A stretch of DNA of 28,748 nt from the NCBI GenBank assembly GCA_009731375.1, contig BJOX01000044.1:36826-65573 (forward strand), given 5' to 3'. The position numbers and the translations under genes are program-made. Shown one piece after another: positions 7,635 through 17,270 of this stretch (position 1 is its first letter; each line of letters opens with the position of its first letter). The notes under the pieces were generated by a model that was not told the origin of the DNA, did not search any database, and worked only from the letters and a program-made list of their open reading frames with translations. This stretch comes from Paulinella micropora (Eukaryota > Cercozoa > Imbricatea > Euglyphida).

Positions 7635-9721
7635 TACGGTGGCTGAATGCCTTTTTTCCCAGCTGGGCGGCCAGGTTACATTGGTTCCCAGGCACCAGAA
7701 AACCTGCTGATTGAGCAGCCAACAGCAACCGCGTGATGAACATATCCTGTGGACCTTTTCCCTCTTGTTGGTTTCCTCCCTGCACACTTTTTCCAAGCTC
7801 AGCCACTCTAAGTTTGCTCTATCGATCGACGCGAAAAACAGGACTGCCATTAAAATATTTGCTTCACGACTGCTTTCACCCCAAGCCTGGCTTCCTTTGT
7901 GCAACCATTCACATATTCATGTACACACATATTATGAGAGTGTGCAGAACCAGTTCATCCGCCAGCAGCTCTCTGTTTCCATCGCGTTTGCTGGCTTCCT
8001 CCGACCACCTCTGAATGTATTTCAAAATTTTCCTCTTACTTGAACCCAGCTGCCCCGTGCGTCTCGGAACAGAGTTACATATCCGCTCCACTGGTTGGAC
8101 ACATTCGTCTGACTCCTGAGCTAACTGATTCCGTTCATCCCCTTACGAGTGCATGCAATTTCTCTTCTCCAGTCTTGTTCGAACTCATCACCCACTTTTT
8201 TTTTACTCAATTTTTACTAGTTTTTCGCTTTTTTCAAATGCACCGTGTTCACCACATGCTTCACATCTGATCCTCATATTTGTAAATTGTCATGTGGTAC
8301 CAAAATGTTACTAACCATGTTATTTTTATTAAAATCCGTGATCCTTCACTTTTTGCATGTACATACCTATGTTACATGAAGCGTTAGTCTGCTGAACTTC
8401 TGCGCAAATGCCTTAAAAGCAAACTAACATGTAACTAATAAGTGAAATTCATGCCTAAAAAGCAGACTAACATGTAACTTAGTAATAAGTGTAATTCCTG
8501 TTATTTTATCATAAATTCCCAGTCACGGGAAATTCTGCAATTTTGGAATAACATGTTTAAAATCATCCAAACAGTTATTATATATACTATAATTTCTTTT
8601 TTAAATTCTGTTCAAAACACTATTAATGTGGAAGGTTATTAAATAGGACTCTCAATGCAACCGCGTCATAGCAGTGTTATTTTCGCTTTTTCTTTCTCAC
8701 TCTTTGGTTTTTCCTATAATTTTTTTCTTTTTTTTTACACAAAGACTGTTTCAATAAATATATACTTTCAGCTTCTGCTGAGCTCAATTTTTCTCACTGC
8801 TTCCTTTCCCCCTTTCTTTTTCAAGTTTTACGCAAGCACTGATAAAATACTTGCTACTAGTAGGGCTAGGATTAAGTGGGAAGTGTAAGAGTAAATTGGA
8901 AGTGGTATCAAAGAGATACAAAAGATGTACTTGAAAGAAGAAGGGAAAATGGGTGACTGAGAAAAGGGGAGAAGAAAGAAAGAAAGAAAAAAATCAAAAT
9001 ATAAAAAGAGTGAAATAAAAAATAAAAGTCAGAAAAACAACAGATGTGACAATGCAAGTCACACCGCTGCAGTAGAAGAAAAACTCTCAGCACAAAGGAC
9101 AAAAGCCCAGAAACGAAGGTTGAAGGAAAACAGGTGAAAAAAAGAATAAAGACTGTCACCAAAAAGAGAAGGATCGAAGCTCAGGGTCAGAAAAAAGAAA
9201 GTGAAAAAAAAGAAGTAAAAGCCTAGTAGATTAGTAATACAAAGGAAGACATCAAAGACAAGGAAAAAGAACAGTGCGGATTTGTTACCGTCCCATCATC
9301 AACGACAATATTTTAAGTCCTGAACACTTTGAAAAACCCTATATTTAAGGAAACTGATCCTGCCTAACGTTGTTGATTATCTGTTTTAGTCCGCCCCTTT
9401 TACAGGGAAGGTACAGCCGGGGAAGAACAGAGGACGATCTCATTAAAATCTATATCGTTACAACTGAAGTCGCTAACAAAGAACCTGCACCTACGGTTAC
9501 AGACTCTTCGACAAAGGGGGTTTGTCAAAATTTTCGAAGAAAATTCAAAAAGTGGGACCTGATTTCAACGCGGAACAAGAAAACGGAAGTTGGGACATTC
9601 TCTCTGAACACTTTGTCTTGAACACGAAGTATAACTCTGATCCTTGTGATCGAAAATAACTTTGGACACTTCAGACACTTAAGGGGAACCAGAATTCTCG
9701 GGTTTTTCTCAAGCTTTTCTC
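7635..9721. other. Gene-poor AT-rich region with strong strand skew
   Basis: No convincing gene is visible. An imperfect tandem pair lies at 8409-8498 (units with actaacatgtaact). From about 8640 to 8830 the plus strand is T/C-rich. From about 8880 to 9290 it becomes A/G-rich, with (gaaa)n near 8972. At 9370-9410 a pyrimidine tract ending in ccccttttacag resembles a splice acceptor. The following 200 nt are open (to 9621) and may be a 5' exon or leader of the gene starting at 9722. Confidence 0.45.
8409..8498 (+). repeat. Imperfect 42-48 bp tandem duplication
   Basis: Two units begin atgcctt/atgccta, share actaacatgtaact and end in agtgaaattc/agtgtaattc. The second carries a small insertion. 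Confidence 0.75.
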
Positions 9722-10952
9722 ATGAGCGCAGCTTTTAGTTCATCTACTTCATCGTCGGGTCAAGACACAGATGAAGAGAGTGTCAGGATGGCAGAACAGG
9801 ACGATAATTTTGCCAAGTCAGTGGAGTTTGAGGACGTAGCAGCGCAAAGAAAGACATTCAAGACAACAGACTCTATTCTTCTGCAAGTAAAGACATTCGT
9901 GCAGTTATTCGAGAGGCAACATCGACATGAACTCAAAGACATTTTCAAGTTTCGTCGGAAGTTTCAAAGCGACAGCGCCTCAAAGCTGCAGAGATCATCA
10001 TAGCATCATTTGCAGAAGATGAGCTTACCGATCAGTCGTGGAGATCTTACTTCTACAGTGTGCTTACCTACGACTTGTTCCTGATGGGGGAGTTTGTCTG
10101 GCAGATGGTCGAAGAAAACATCTACGACGAGTGTAGAAAGGCACCTACAGAAGAGGAAAAGGGCAAACTGTTCGAGAAATTGAATAAAGTTACGAGGATG
10201 GGGAACCCGTGGACGTTCATGACGGATGGATTTAAGGGAGAGCACAGCATCCTACGTGAGAACATGGATGCAAAGCTAAGAAAGGAGGCAGTGCAACAAA
10301 TCTTCAATGACCTAAAATGGTCTATGAATTCCTTACAAGTGGCCCTGAGAAGAGATGCATCAGACACAGCACATTGCCTTTGGGATTCAATCAGGAGATT
10401 TAGATGAAGTTGGAGAACCGAATCTTCTTGGAGGCCATTAAGAAGTATTGGTTGAGACAGGGACCCAAAACTGTGAACCAAGTGTGCAAACATGCACAAA
10501 ACCAGAGTGGAGCAGCCTGGATGGAGTTCAGGAATAAGATGACGAAGGATTTGGACGAAGCAATGCAGAATACCCAAAGGGTAAGGATTCGGTTGTGTCG
10601 TCTTCGTCTTCGTCTTCGTCTTCGTCATCCTCTGGTGGTGCTGGACTCCACGCTACGGAAACAGAGGCTGAGAAATTGGCAAGGGAAAAATTGGAAAAAG
10701 AAAATGCAGACAAGGAAAAGGCTGAGAAGGAGAAGAAGGAGAAAGAAAAGAAAGAGAAGGAAAAAGATAAAGCAGAGAAGGAAGGTGAAGACGATGTCGA
10801 GAAGGAGGCTGCTTCGGAAGACACACCACCGAGGCCAACTGCTGCGGGAAAAGGGAAAGAGTGGACGACTACAGGCATAACCAAAGAGGCGAAAATTGTG
10901 ATACAAGCAGAAATCCTTACAGGGATACACGGGTGTGATACGAGAAAAAATC
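9722..10952 (+). pseudogene. Frame-disrupted host gene of unknown function, 5' part, cut by copia insertion
   Basis: Coding character passes through three frames. An ATG at 9722 opens a Ser-rich, acidic start (MSAAFSSSTSSSGQDTDEES) that stops at 10001-10003. A second frame open from before 10060 to 10407 gives a helical, charged segment (motifs MGEFVWQMVEENIYDECR and MGNPWTFMTDGFKG). A third, from the ATG at 10404, continues with MKLENRIFLEAIKKYW until about 10580. A last frame (10595-10960) holds 12 serines from a (TCGTCT) repeat, a Lys/Glu-rich coiled-coil-like stretch and a short C-terminal part. A possible donor, caaag|gtaagg, lies at 10579, so some frame changes may be introns while others look like 1-nt indels. 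No family is recognised. The frame reads directly into the copia LTR at 10953 and would continue at 17570. Confidence 0.45.
10948..10952. repeat. Candidate target-site duplication, left copy (aaatc)
   Basis: The same five bases follow the other LTR at 17565-17569. The exact LTR edge is uncertain by one or two bases, because the LTR termini are not the usual TG...CA. Confidence 0.65.
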
Positions 10953-11247
10953 CAATGTAGTTCATAAATCCGGTAGCTAGTTGACAGAGGCCGGGTTTAA
11001 GACCGGGACACTTTGGTAGTTCGCAGTTGAACAGATTGTGAGATATTTATTGAGTAAAATGTTTGCCGCCTAAATTGAGAGCGGCAAAACCAAAACAGGT
11101 GACTGGCTGACAATGCCAATTTCATTAATTAGCTCAATCATAATTATTAGGTTTATCAGTCCTATCAACATATAATAAGAACGTAACTGTCTAATTTTCC
11201 AAGTAACTGCTGTCAGAAATTATTCGAACCATTATTCTATTGTAAAG
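10953..11247 (-). repeat. 3' LTR of the copia element
   Basis: The 295-bp sequence aligns without gaps to 17270-17564 with eight substitutions. It is next to a polypurine tract and, on the other side, the aaatc flank. In element orientation it begins ctttacaata and ends ctacattg. Confidence 0.93.
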
Positions 11248-11255
11248 CTCCCCCT
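11248..11255 (-). promoter_or_regulatory. Polypurine tract
   Basis: In element orientation the bases agggggag directly precede the 3' LTR. This is the expected primer for plus-strand DNA synthesis. Confidence 0.8.
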
Positions 11256-11377
11256 AATTCCAGAGGTAGTTACTGATAGAGTCATAATGCAGTAAATGTC
11301 TTAACTAGAGTCTGTACTTATCATCAAAGTCATAGGACACCTATAACGAGCAACAACAACAACACCTGCTCGATTGC

Positions 11378-11920
11378 TTACTTCGGCTGATGTCCAGACA
11401 ACCGATCTGCCCCCTTCTTGAATAAGGACGGGCTTGCAATTTTCTTTGACAAAACGTCTGCACGATTGTCCGCCGACGGGACCCAGCGCATCACTACCTC
11501 CCCCTTCCTCATAGCTTCCGTAAGGTGGTAATGCCTCAACGCGATATGACGCAGCTTCTTGCCAGACACTGAGTTTGGTGCGCCACAAACCGTGGCCTGG
11601 TTATCGACATTGAGAATGGGCGTTGCCATCAGCTCCGCTTTCAAGGGGTTCTCATCCGACCAAGGCAAAGCCTTAATCACATTAGTACGTACCGTCTCCA
11701 GATCGTGCAATACCTCCGAGGCTGCATAAGTCTCACTTTCCTGTGTTCCGGTGGCCAAGTGCTTCTGATTTGAAGCCCTCACCATTACCGGCCCTCCAGC
11801 GAGAAACACCACTCCCCGTTCGTGAATACATGCGGCTTCCGTTCCCCAAAGACGAATCCGAATCCGCATCCGGCGTCCGTTTGCCCGTCGAAGAGAACAC
11901 CACATCCCTGTTCTTAACAA
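11378..11920 (-). pseudogene. pol: Copia RNase H domain (end of pol)
   Basis: This frame carries the C-terminal RNase H of a copia polyprotein. Visible landmarks are ATGTQESETYAAS (E61/E63), ILNVDNQATV (D106), LRHIALRHYHLTEAMRKGEV and WVPSADNRADVLSKK (D155). These match the copia pattern in which a serine/threonine-glutamate box, a DN..A box and an R/KHI..RYH..RE box precede the final ADxxTK. The stop at 11378 is followed by about 120 nt to the polypurine tract, a normal distance. The part of this frame upstream of about 11800 overlaps the thumb frame (11733-12308) and is probably not translated, which implies a frameshift between the two. Confidence 0.9.
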
Positions 11921-12311
11921 ACAGGAAATATCGCAAAAGCTGCTCCGCCGCTCGATAGTCGAACTTCTCCTTGTCGGATTGGTACTCAGCCAGGTAACTC
12001 AGCGGAAGCACAGACTCCGGGCGGCTAGCTTTCAAGTAGATGTAGCTTCCGACAATCTCCTGCGGAGAGTACTCCACCAAAGCCGGCACCATCTTCGACC
12101 CCTCTGGCAACCATGGCGTTTTCGCTGGCATCCACGGCCTTCCATCGCTCCGCTTAAACCTCGCCATCAACGTTTCCGTGTACGTACGCTGAAAGATGGA
12201 TATGGTGTACACACCACTCTTCCTGTTGACCTCGAACTCAAAAGAGAGAAACTCCTTAACCGGCCCCAAGTCCTTAACGTTCCCCCACTCCTCATTGAGC
12301 TTCTTCACTTA
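11733..12311 (-). pseudogene. pol: Copia RT thumb/connection segment
   Basis: The frame contains WGNVKDLGPVKEFLSFEFEV, which corresponds to the copia 'F.M.DLG....FLG.E' signature, then EIVGSYIYLKASRPESVLPL ('VGSLMYL...TRPDI') and AAEQLLRYFLFVKN ('A..RILRYL'). A TAA at 12309-12311 separates it, in frame, from the upstream catalytic HVDD segment, so the reading frame is closed between palm and thumb. Past the LRYF box the frame drifts and RNase H continues in another frame. Confidence 0.88.
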
Positions 12312-13136
12312 CATCTCCCGACTGGCCTTTGACGCCGCAGCATGTATGTTGTCATCTACATGATATGTTAGCACCTCAGTCTTGTTGGTCTCTGGATCAA
12401 TCCTCCCAAACATGACCGGCTCCAAAATGCTCTGCTCAAAGCCCATTTTCTTCTGAGTTGGAACAACCCTGTCGTTCCAATAGATATGCCAGAGGGCTTC
12501 AAACCATTAACCCCCCCAAGAGCCTCCCACACCACATTAAGTGGTGTGTACCCAGATTGCAGCCACACCGGCACACGCAGCTTCACCTGTGGAAACACAC
12601 TCTCCTCATCCATAACAAATATCTCCAGGTCTTGCAAGACAGCCATTGGCCTGGGCACATATAGACCAAACAAGCTCAACTCTGCACGTCGGTAGATCTA
12701 CTCTATCGTACTGCCAAGCCGGCTGACGGAACCCAATCCCTGCAGTCCTCGATTTCGTGTCGACAACCGGTCCGTCTACCCTCTCCCTCTTTTCAAAGTC
12801 TACGAACCTTGTCGGAACCAAAGGCTGACCCAGAGGCTTCTCGCAGACATGACGTTCCACGATAGCACCCGGCTTCAGGTGCTTGTCTATGTCTTTGAAC
12901 CTAGACTCGTTGAACTTCCCCGAGGCAGTAGCCACACGATGAGGAACCGGCACAGTGACAAGGTATGCTCCAGAGCGAGAGTTAATCGGTTTAGTTGCCC
13001 GTCTGCTCCTCACACCATCGACTATGTTCGACACATCTATGGTGTTGCCCGTCCATGCAACTGGAACCCCCCTCGCGTCTCTTCTGCTCACCACGTCCCT
13101 GACCCTGCAGACCCGTCGAGCGAGACAAAGGTGCAC
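12312..13136 (-). pseudogene. pol: Copia reverse transcriptase fingers and palm, several frameshifts
   Basis: The N-terminal RT box is LVPTRFVDFEKRERVDG...KSRTAGIGFRQ, equivalent to 'W.fk.K...dG....KARLVa.Gf.Q' of copia elements, in the frame ending at 12606. The next frame (12368-12679) gives VMDEESVFPQVKLRVPVWLQ and a degenerate central palm. The catalytic box is YHVDDN, with the HVDD codons at 12351-12362, in a third frame. Two or more indels therefore lie inside the palm. The catalytic aspartates themselves are kept. Confidence 0.85.
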
Positions 13137-13306
13137 TTGCAGCTGCCCCCCTTACATTCCCAGTAGGAGCACCAACTCCCACCCTCGCCACACGACCACC
13201 ACTCGACTCCTCATCTCCAACGACCACCAGCTTATGACACCACTTTCTTCAGTTGGTAGACCATCACATGCAGAAACCACCTTCGGATCGTCCGCCACGT
13301 CTTCCA

Positions 13307-14200
13307 CTACGTCTTCCACTTCCCAGGCGTCATTTTTACCTTCATCGTGACCACGTCAAGTAATTTGTCGAGCACTCGCTGTTCACTTGGCGTGAAAAAT
13401 GCACCGGGTTTTTCGCCATCTTCGCCCTCTTTTTCCCGAATGGCGGTGGCTGACTGGAAGTGGTGTTGCAACGACGAAACCATCTTTGCTCGTGTGTAGA
13501 GAGTAGGCCAACCATGCACAGTAGGATCTCTGACGACCATGTCTGCCGTCGTAACCACCTTGCCCTCGTAGTAGCTCCATACCTTGTAGGCTGACTCTTC
13601 CGTGCTCACCCCCATGAAGACTTCTGGCACTCCCTTCTCTTGCCCCTTCTTGCCACCCTTGTAGTAAACGCAGAGGCACCCAAACGGTTTCAGGATAGAG
13701 AATGGTGGAGCTGGCCTCTTGTAGAACATTTCGTGCCTTGTCGTCTTTGCCCCTGCTCTCGCTTGCATGTTTATGAGAAAGATAGCATAGTCGACTGCCA
13801 GAGGCAAGAAGTAGACAGGCACGCTCCTCGCAGTGAGCAACGTAGCTGCCAGTGAGAAAACAATGTGAATACCCGCCTCTGCATACGCATCTTTGTTGGG
13901 GTCCGCACGGACGGGTAACCGACGTTCAATCCCCTCGCGCTTAAGGAAATTTTTCACCGCCTTCGAAATCCATTCTTTGTCTGTCCGGAACTGTTTCATG
14001 TCATTCCCCGTTTGAGTCTTTGACCACACCCTTACGTCTTCCAGCTGTCTGACACCAATGTCAGACTCCCTCATTGGGTTCCAATACCCCTTCAGGTAGC
14101 CAGATACGTTCTCGACAACAGCAGACAGTACGGTGTGTTTCCATACAACGGAAACGGTATGCGACCAGTGCCGTCAGTACTCCAATCCTCCCCAGTCTTT
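13307..14200 (-). pseudogene. pol: Copia integrase core
   Basis: The DDE integrase would insert element DNA. The first catalytic Asp is in WSTDGTGRIPFPLYGN, encoded at 14173-14175 in a frame that closes shortly after. The second (FRTDKEW) and the Glu (NKDAYAEAG) lie 33 residues apart in the frame 13307-14074, at D32 and E66. The copia signature KPFGCLCVYY follows at about residue 129, and then the usual 'KG....FMGVS' region. The C-terminal part becomes charged and low-complexity (EKEGEDGEKPG). A frameshift between the first Asp and the second disables the domain. Confidence 0.88.
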
Positions 14201-14210
14201 GCACACAGCA

Positions 14211-14543
14211 TTAGCGACGCCCCCTCGAACGAAGAATGCTTAGTAATTTAGTAGTAGAGCAGGCTGAGCAATCACATCGTAGAGTAGACGCCTTTCCCTT
14301 TGCAGTCAGCCCGTTCTGCTGCAAAAATTGACGAGCCATCGTCTCCCCGAAGTGGAACACCCCATTTAGCTCCCTCATGTCAGCCATAGTCGTTGGCCTC
14401 ATGCGTGTAGACCAGAATGCGGTGTTGGATTGAGGAAAAGGCGAGCATCCTTTCTTCTCCTTCCTCCATCCAGGTGGATTCGCCGTGTTAAAACGGTATT
14501 GACAAGTATCAGCATCAAAGCTCCCCGTCAAATCTTTTCGCAT
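14211..14543 (-). pseudogene. pol: Copia GAG-pre-integrase region
   Basis: This frame lies between the protease and integrase core, where copia elements carry a His/Cys zinc-binding pre-integrase domain. Visible pieces are TMADMRELNGVFHFGETMAR and LRCDCSACSTTK, whose paired cysteines match the end of the HHCC motif. The start overlaps the post-protease frame (14528-) and the stop precedes the first integrase Asp, so both borders need frameshifts. The identity rests on position and the CxC..C box. Confidence 0.65.
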
Positions 14544-14830
14544 GGCTCCACCACAATCCTCTTTGTCGCGAAGAATTCGTCATCTTGCATGACGATCGCG
14601 TAGCCCATTCGCTGTAGACGACCGGATGAGAATAACGTACGGTCCATGGTCGGCAGGACATAGGTTTCCCCCATTTCCACCTCCTGATGCTCCCCCTCAC
14701 CACTCACTCCCGTAAACGATATGCTTCCCACCGCCACAGTCTTGATGAGTCCGGAGATCCCCCTTACCGCCATCCGTTCCTCTTCCTCAACCTTGCTTAG
14801 CGCGTCTTCCATTGGACATGTGCTGTGATG
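14528..14830 (-). pseudogene. pol: Copia post-protease region
   Basis: The segment runs PMEDALSKVEEEERMAVRGI and then ETYVLPTMDRTLFSSGRLQR, followed by MGYAIVMQDDEFF. This is the stretch after the copia protease that normally reads 'V..ADG...........V.YVP.l..NLLSV..L...G..v.F'. The match is clear although the protein is in a different frame from the protease itself. Only the downstream half of this 182-codon frame looks coding. Confidence 0.8.
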
Positions 14831-15287
14831 ACCCACAGTCCAAGTAGACTTCATACAGGTCCTGCTCACCAACGACATCCTCTCCAAACGCCATATGAGC
14901 TGTAGGTCCCATGTCTTCCTCATTAGCCGTAGATGAGTCTCCCCAATTGTCAGGTAGCCCCTCTCCGCCATCCACTTGCATCCTCTGCGACACATCAACA
15001 CCTTCTGCACCAATTTGACCAGGCGGCATGTTAGGTGGCTTCTTCTCTTCCACCACCTCATCATCTCTACCATCATCCCGGGGCACAGGGTCCTCCCCCA
15101 GCGATCGCTCTAAGGTGATTATGGTATTCATGTCGTCCCACGGACCTACATGCCTGTCCCCCACTGTAGATGTATCACTGGCGCTCACACCCACACCCTG
15201 GCTTGCAGTCGACGTACCCCTCGCTTGCCGGTATTTTGCCAGTGCCTCTTTTTCTCTTCCTCCAGTGCTGACTGTTGGTATGACCAC
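14787..15287 (-). pseudogene. pol: Copia aspartic protease with acidic leader
   Basis: The frame ends with YEVYLDCGSSQHMSNG. The D150-C-G-S-S core stands for the D-S/T-G active site of copia proteases, whose typical form is 'LDSGAS.HM'. The change of S/T to C next to the aspartate is unusual but tolerated in some families. The preceding 130 residues are acidic, Gly/Pro-rich and probably a disordered linker. The frame closes a few residues after the motif and the rest of the protease continues in the next frame. Confidence 0.85.
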
Positions 15288-15580
15288 GGAAAGAAACGCT
15301 CTTTCCCACGGTAAAGGGTACGTTCCGGTTCAGTAGCCGCGTGCTTCTTTGCAACTTGTAACGAATTCCAGCTCATTTCAACATATTCTTTCGCCCCTTC
15401 AGGCGCACCGATGATGAGCAGAATGTCGTTGTACCTAGGCTGAAAAGCCCGAGCTTGCTCGTCCTCCTTGGGCTTGACGTGACAGTAGCGTAGCATGCTC
15501 TTGTAAGCCAGGTCCGCCTTCACCCTCGTCCTGTCCAGCCCATGAGGCCCCATCCCTCTCGGCTCCAGCTGACCAACCAC
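15185..15580 (-). pseudogene. Gag-protease linker segment of the copia element
   Basis: A 131-codon frame, open further upstream as TRPQNEGKEAWEKVVGQLEP. It has a helical, charged look (AYKSMLRYCHVKPKED, EYVEMSWNSLQVAKKHAA) and codon use like the neighbours. It lies between the MYND finger and the protease and is probably part of the same polyprotein. No known domain is recognised. Confidence 0.5.
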
Positions 15581-15614
15581 CTTTTCCCACGCTTCCTTCC
15601 CTTCATTCTGCGGT

Positions 15615-15752
15615 CTAGTTGCAGAAGTCCTTGTGCGCTCTCCAGTCCAGCCGCTGGCAGTTAGTGTTGCAATACACCACGGTCTTGCATCTAGAGCACC
15701 AACGCTTCTTCTTCACTTGAGTCGTGCTGCATGCTTCACATTCCGATGGCAT
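15615..15752 (-). pseudogene. MYND-type zinc finger encoded in the copia element
   Basis: The frame from an ATG at 15752 to a TAG at 15615 encodes 45 residues with the complete MYND pattern. C5-x2-C8 is followed by ten residues, then C19-x2-C22 (WCSRCKTVVYC), then C28-x3-C32-Q (YCNTNCQ), then W37-x2-H40-K-x2-C44 (LDWRAHKDFC). All eight zinc ligands and the CQ...W..HK signature are present. MYND fingers bind proline-rich peptides and act in protein-protein contacts, for example in chromatin proteins. Here the finger lies between the gag zinc-knuckle part (15752-16657) and the linker before the protease. Both neighbours are in other frames by one nucleotide, so it was probably part of the ancestral polyprotein. 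A short separate gene is less likely. Confidence 0.88.
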
Positions 15753-16657
15753 CACTGTCTCCTTGTCGCAGGGTTCGTTGGCCTCTCCAGTCCCACAGCC
15801 CAGTGCTCCCAGTCATCCGGTGTGATCCGGATGTTGTAATACCACGCCCAGAAGTGTAGCTCCGCCCGGCCTGCGTTGTTAAAGACCGTTCGAAAGTCGG
15901 CGATGTTAACCCTCCCATTCCTCAGGTCATCTTCCCTTTCTTCGTCTGGCGGCCCAACGTAGAGAAACGGCGTGTTCTTCTGCGCCATAAACGCATTCCC
16001 AACCGACTTCTCCCCCTTCTCAAGCACCACTCGCAGACCCGAACCATCCGCCGCTGGGGCAAGGTACTCTCCTTCACCCAACGCATATCTTGGAACAGGA
16101 TCGGCCATCGTTGCTCTTCTCTGACGTTGTAGATCGAGCGCCATACAAGACACGGCCGCGGCGGGGGCGTTCTTCGGGGCACCAGAACCTTTGCGTCCTT
16201 GGTCTCTCCCTCCATTTGTTGCGGCATCTTTCTTCGGTTTTTCTTCCTTAGAAATTTTCTTGCGGTACCTATCCTTGAGCGTTGGGCACGACTTGCCGAC
16301 ATGCTCGTGTCCAGGTATGCTGCACTTTTCCATACACCTGAAATACTTGTCGTTTTTCGAGCAATTATAGCATTCCAATTTTGGCCTTGCGCTCTTGCCG
16401 CCCTTGTCCCCTTTGTCGCTCCTGCCATCCTTCGCTTGCCCGTTCGCCCACATCGTAGCCTCCTCTTTGGTAGCCATCTTCTGTGCTTCATTAGCGATGA
16501 CTCTCCTTTCGAAGGCCGCTTCGAAGTCGTCCCACTCCAGCAATGAATTTGTAACTTGCGCATCCAAGAATGGCTTCCACAAATGCTTCTCTGTGCACTT
16601 TGCTAGGGCGGTCTTCAACGAACTGCATCTGTAGTGTGACGCCGACCGGTTCACCAT
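15752..16657 (-). pseudogene. gag: Copia gag, C-terminal part with Cys/His cluster
   Basis: The coding part starts around KTALAKCTEKHLWKPFLDAQ and continues as LLEWDDFEAAFERRVIANEA, then a lysine-rich basic stretch. The cluster LECYNCSKNDKYFRCMEKCS followed by IPGHEHVGKSC is a zinc-binding region, larger than a single CX2CX4HX4C knuckle. After it come a basic linker and an unrecognised segment with FHNAGR-like residues (VFNNAGRAELHFWAWYYNIR). The frame joins the upstream gag frame by a shift near 16640 and leads to the MYND finger through another shift near 15760. Confidence 0.8.
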
Positions 16658-17265
16658 GATCCTCCAGGAACTCGCAATGAGTCATGAAGTCCCTCAGCTG
16701 TGCCATCATGTCGTCTTTAGCATTGAATTGCCAGTTGCTTACGATGCTGTTCCTCTTCTGCTTCTGGTGGGAAGTGTTCCCTTGGTAGCGTTGACGCAGG
16801 ATACTAATGATCTCCTCCGGTCTCAGCGTAGGCTCTCTGACCAAGTGTCGAACAATCCTTTCCGCCGGCGATCCGTACTCGAGCGCCTTGTACAACCACA
16901 TAAAGATCTGCGCCCTTCTGGCCAAGACCTTACGTCGCTGTGGCATGGTCAAATTAATACCATCTCCGGTTCCCGATCCAGCTTTCGCGTCCGCAGGAGC
17001 CTTTGCCTCCCTCACCTTGGCCTCTCTCTTGTCCTCCTTCCGGTCCCCGTAAGCCGCATCCTGTGCTGCCGCCGCAGGCTCAGCTTCAATCTCGGACCGC
17101 CATCTCAGAACTTCAGCCAGAGGCGCGACATATTCCCAGCACTCGATCGATGACAAATCCGCCCTTACCTGCGCAAACCAGTCGTCCCTTAACACCATCG
17201 ATGAACGCAGGCGCCTTGCCTTGCAGGATCACAGTCGCCGCATCTTTGGTCGCAAAAGCACTCAT
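16491..17265 (-). pseudogene. gag: Copia gag, N-terminal part
   Basis: The natural start is the ATG at 17265, four bases after the LTR. It gives MSAFATKDAATVILQGKAPA and then FIDG, after which a +1 shift is needed to enter VLRDDWFAQVRADLSSIECW at about 17198. Together these match the copia gag opening 'L.G.NY..W......L......W'. A charged insert rich in Ala/Lys/Glu follows (residues 40-80). It is followed by RRKVLARRAQIFMWLYKALE and REPTLRPEEIISILRQRYQG, which fit the UBN2-like gag core ('A...I...L.......W..L...F'). The frame derails after QMQFVE near 16640. The copy is non-functional because of these shifts. Confidence 0.82.
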
Positions 17266-17270
17266 AACCC
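17261..17270 (-). promoter_or_regulatory. Primer-binding site matching initiator tRNA-Met anticodon loop
   Basis: On the plus strand the bases ctcataaccc equal the anticodon-loop and 3' stem sequence of eukaryotic initiator tRNA-Met (anticodon CAT within it). On the element strand the site reads gggttatgag, immediately next to the 5' LTR. Copia of Drosophila uses an internally cleaved half of initiator tRNA-Met, so the same priming mode is inferred. The ATG inside the site is also the gag start. Confidence 0.75.

Noticed and set aside
7711-8043. 110-codon plus-strand frame
   Set aside because: It has no domain or coding-like composition, and a second overlapping frame is equally open.
10528-10965. 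Long Ser/Phe-rich minus-strand frames
   Set aside because: They are complements of the Lys/Glu-rich and (TCGTCT)n plus-strand sequence.
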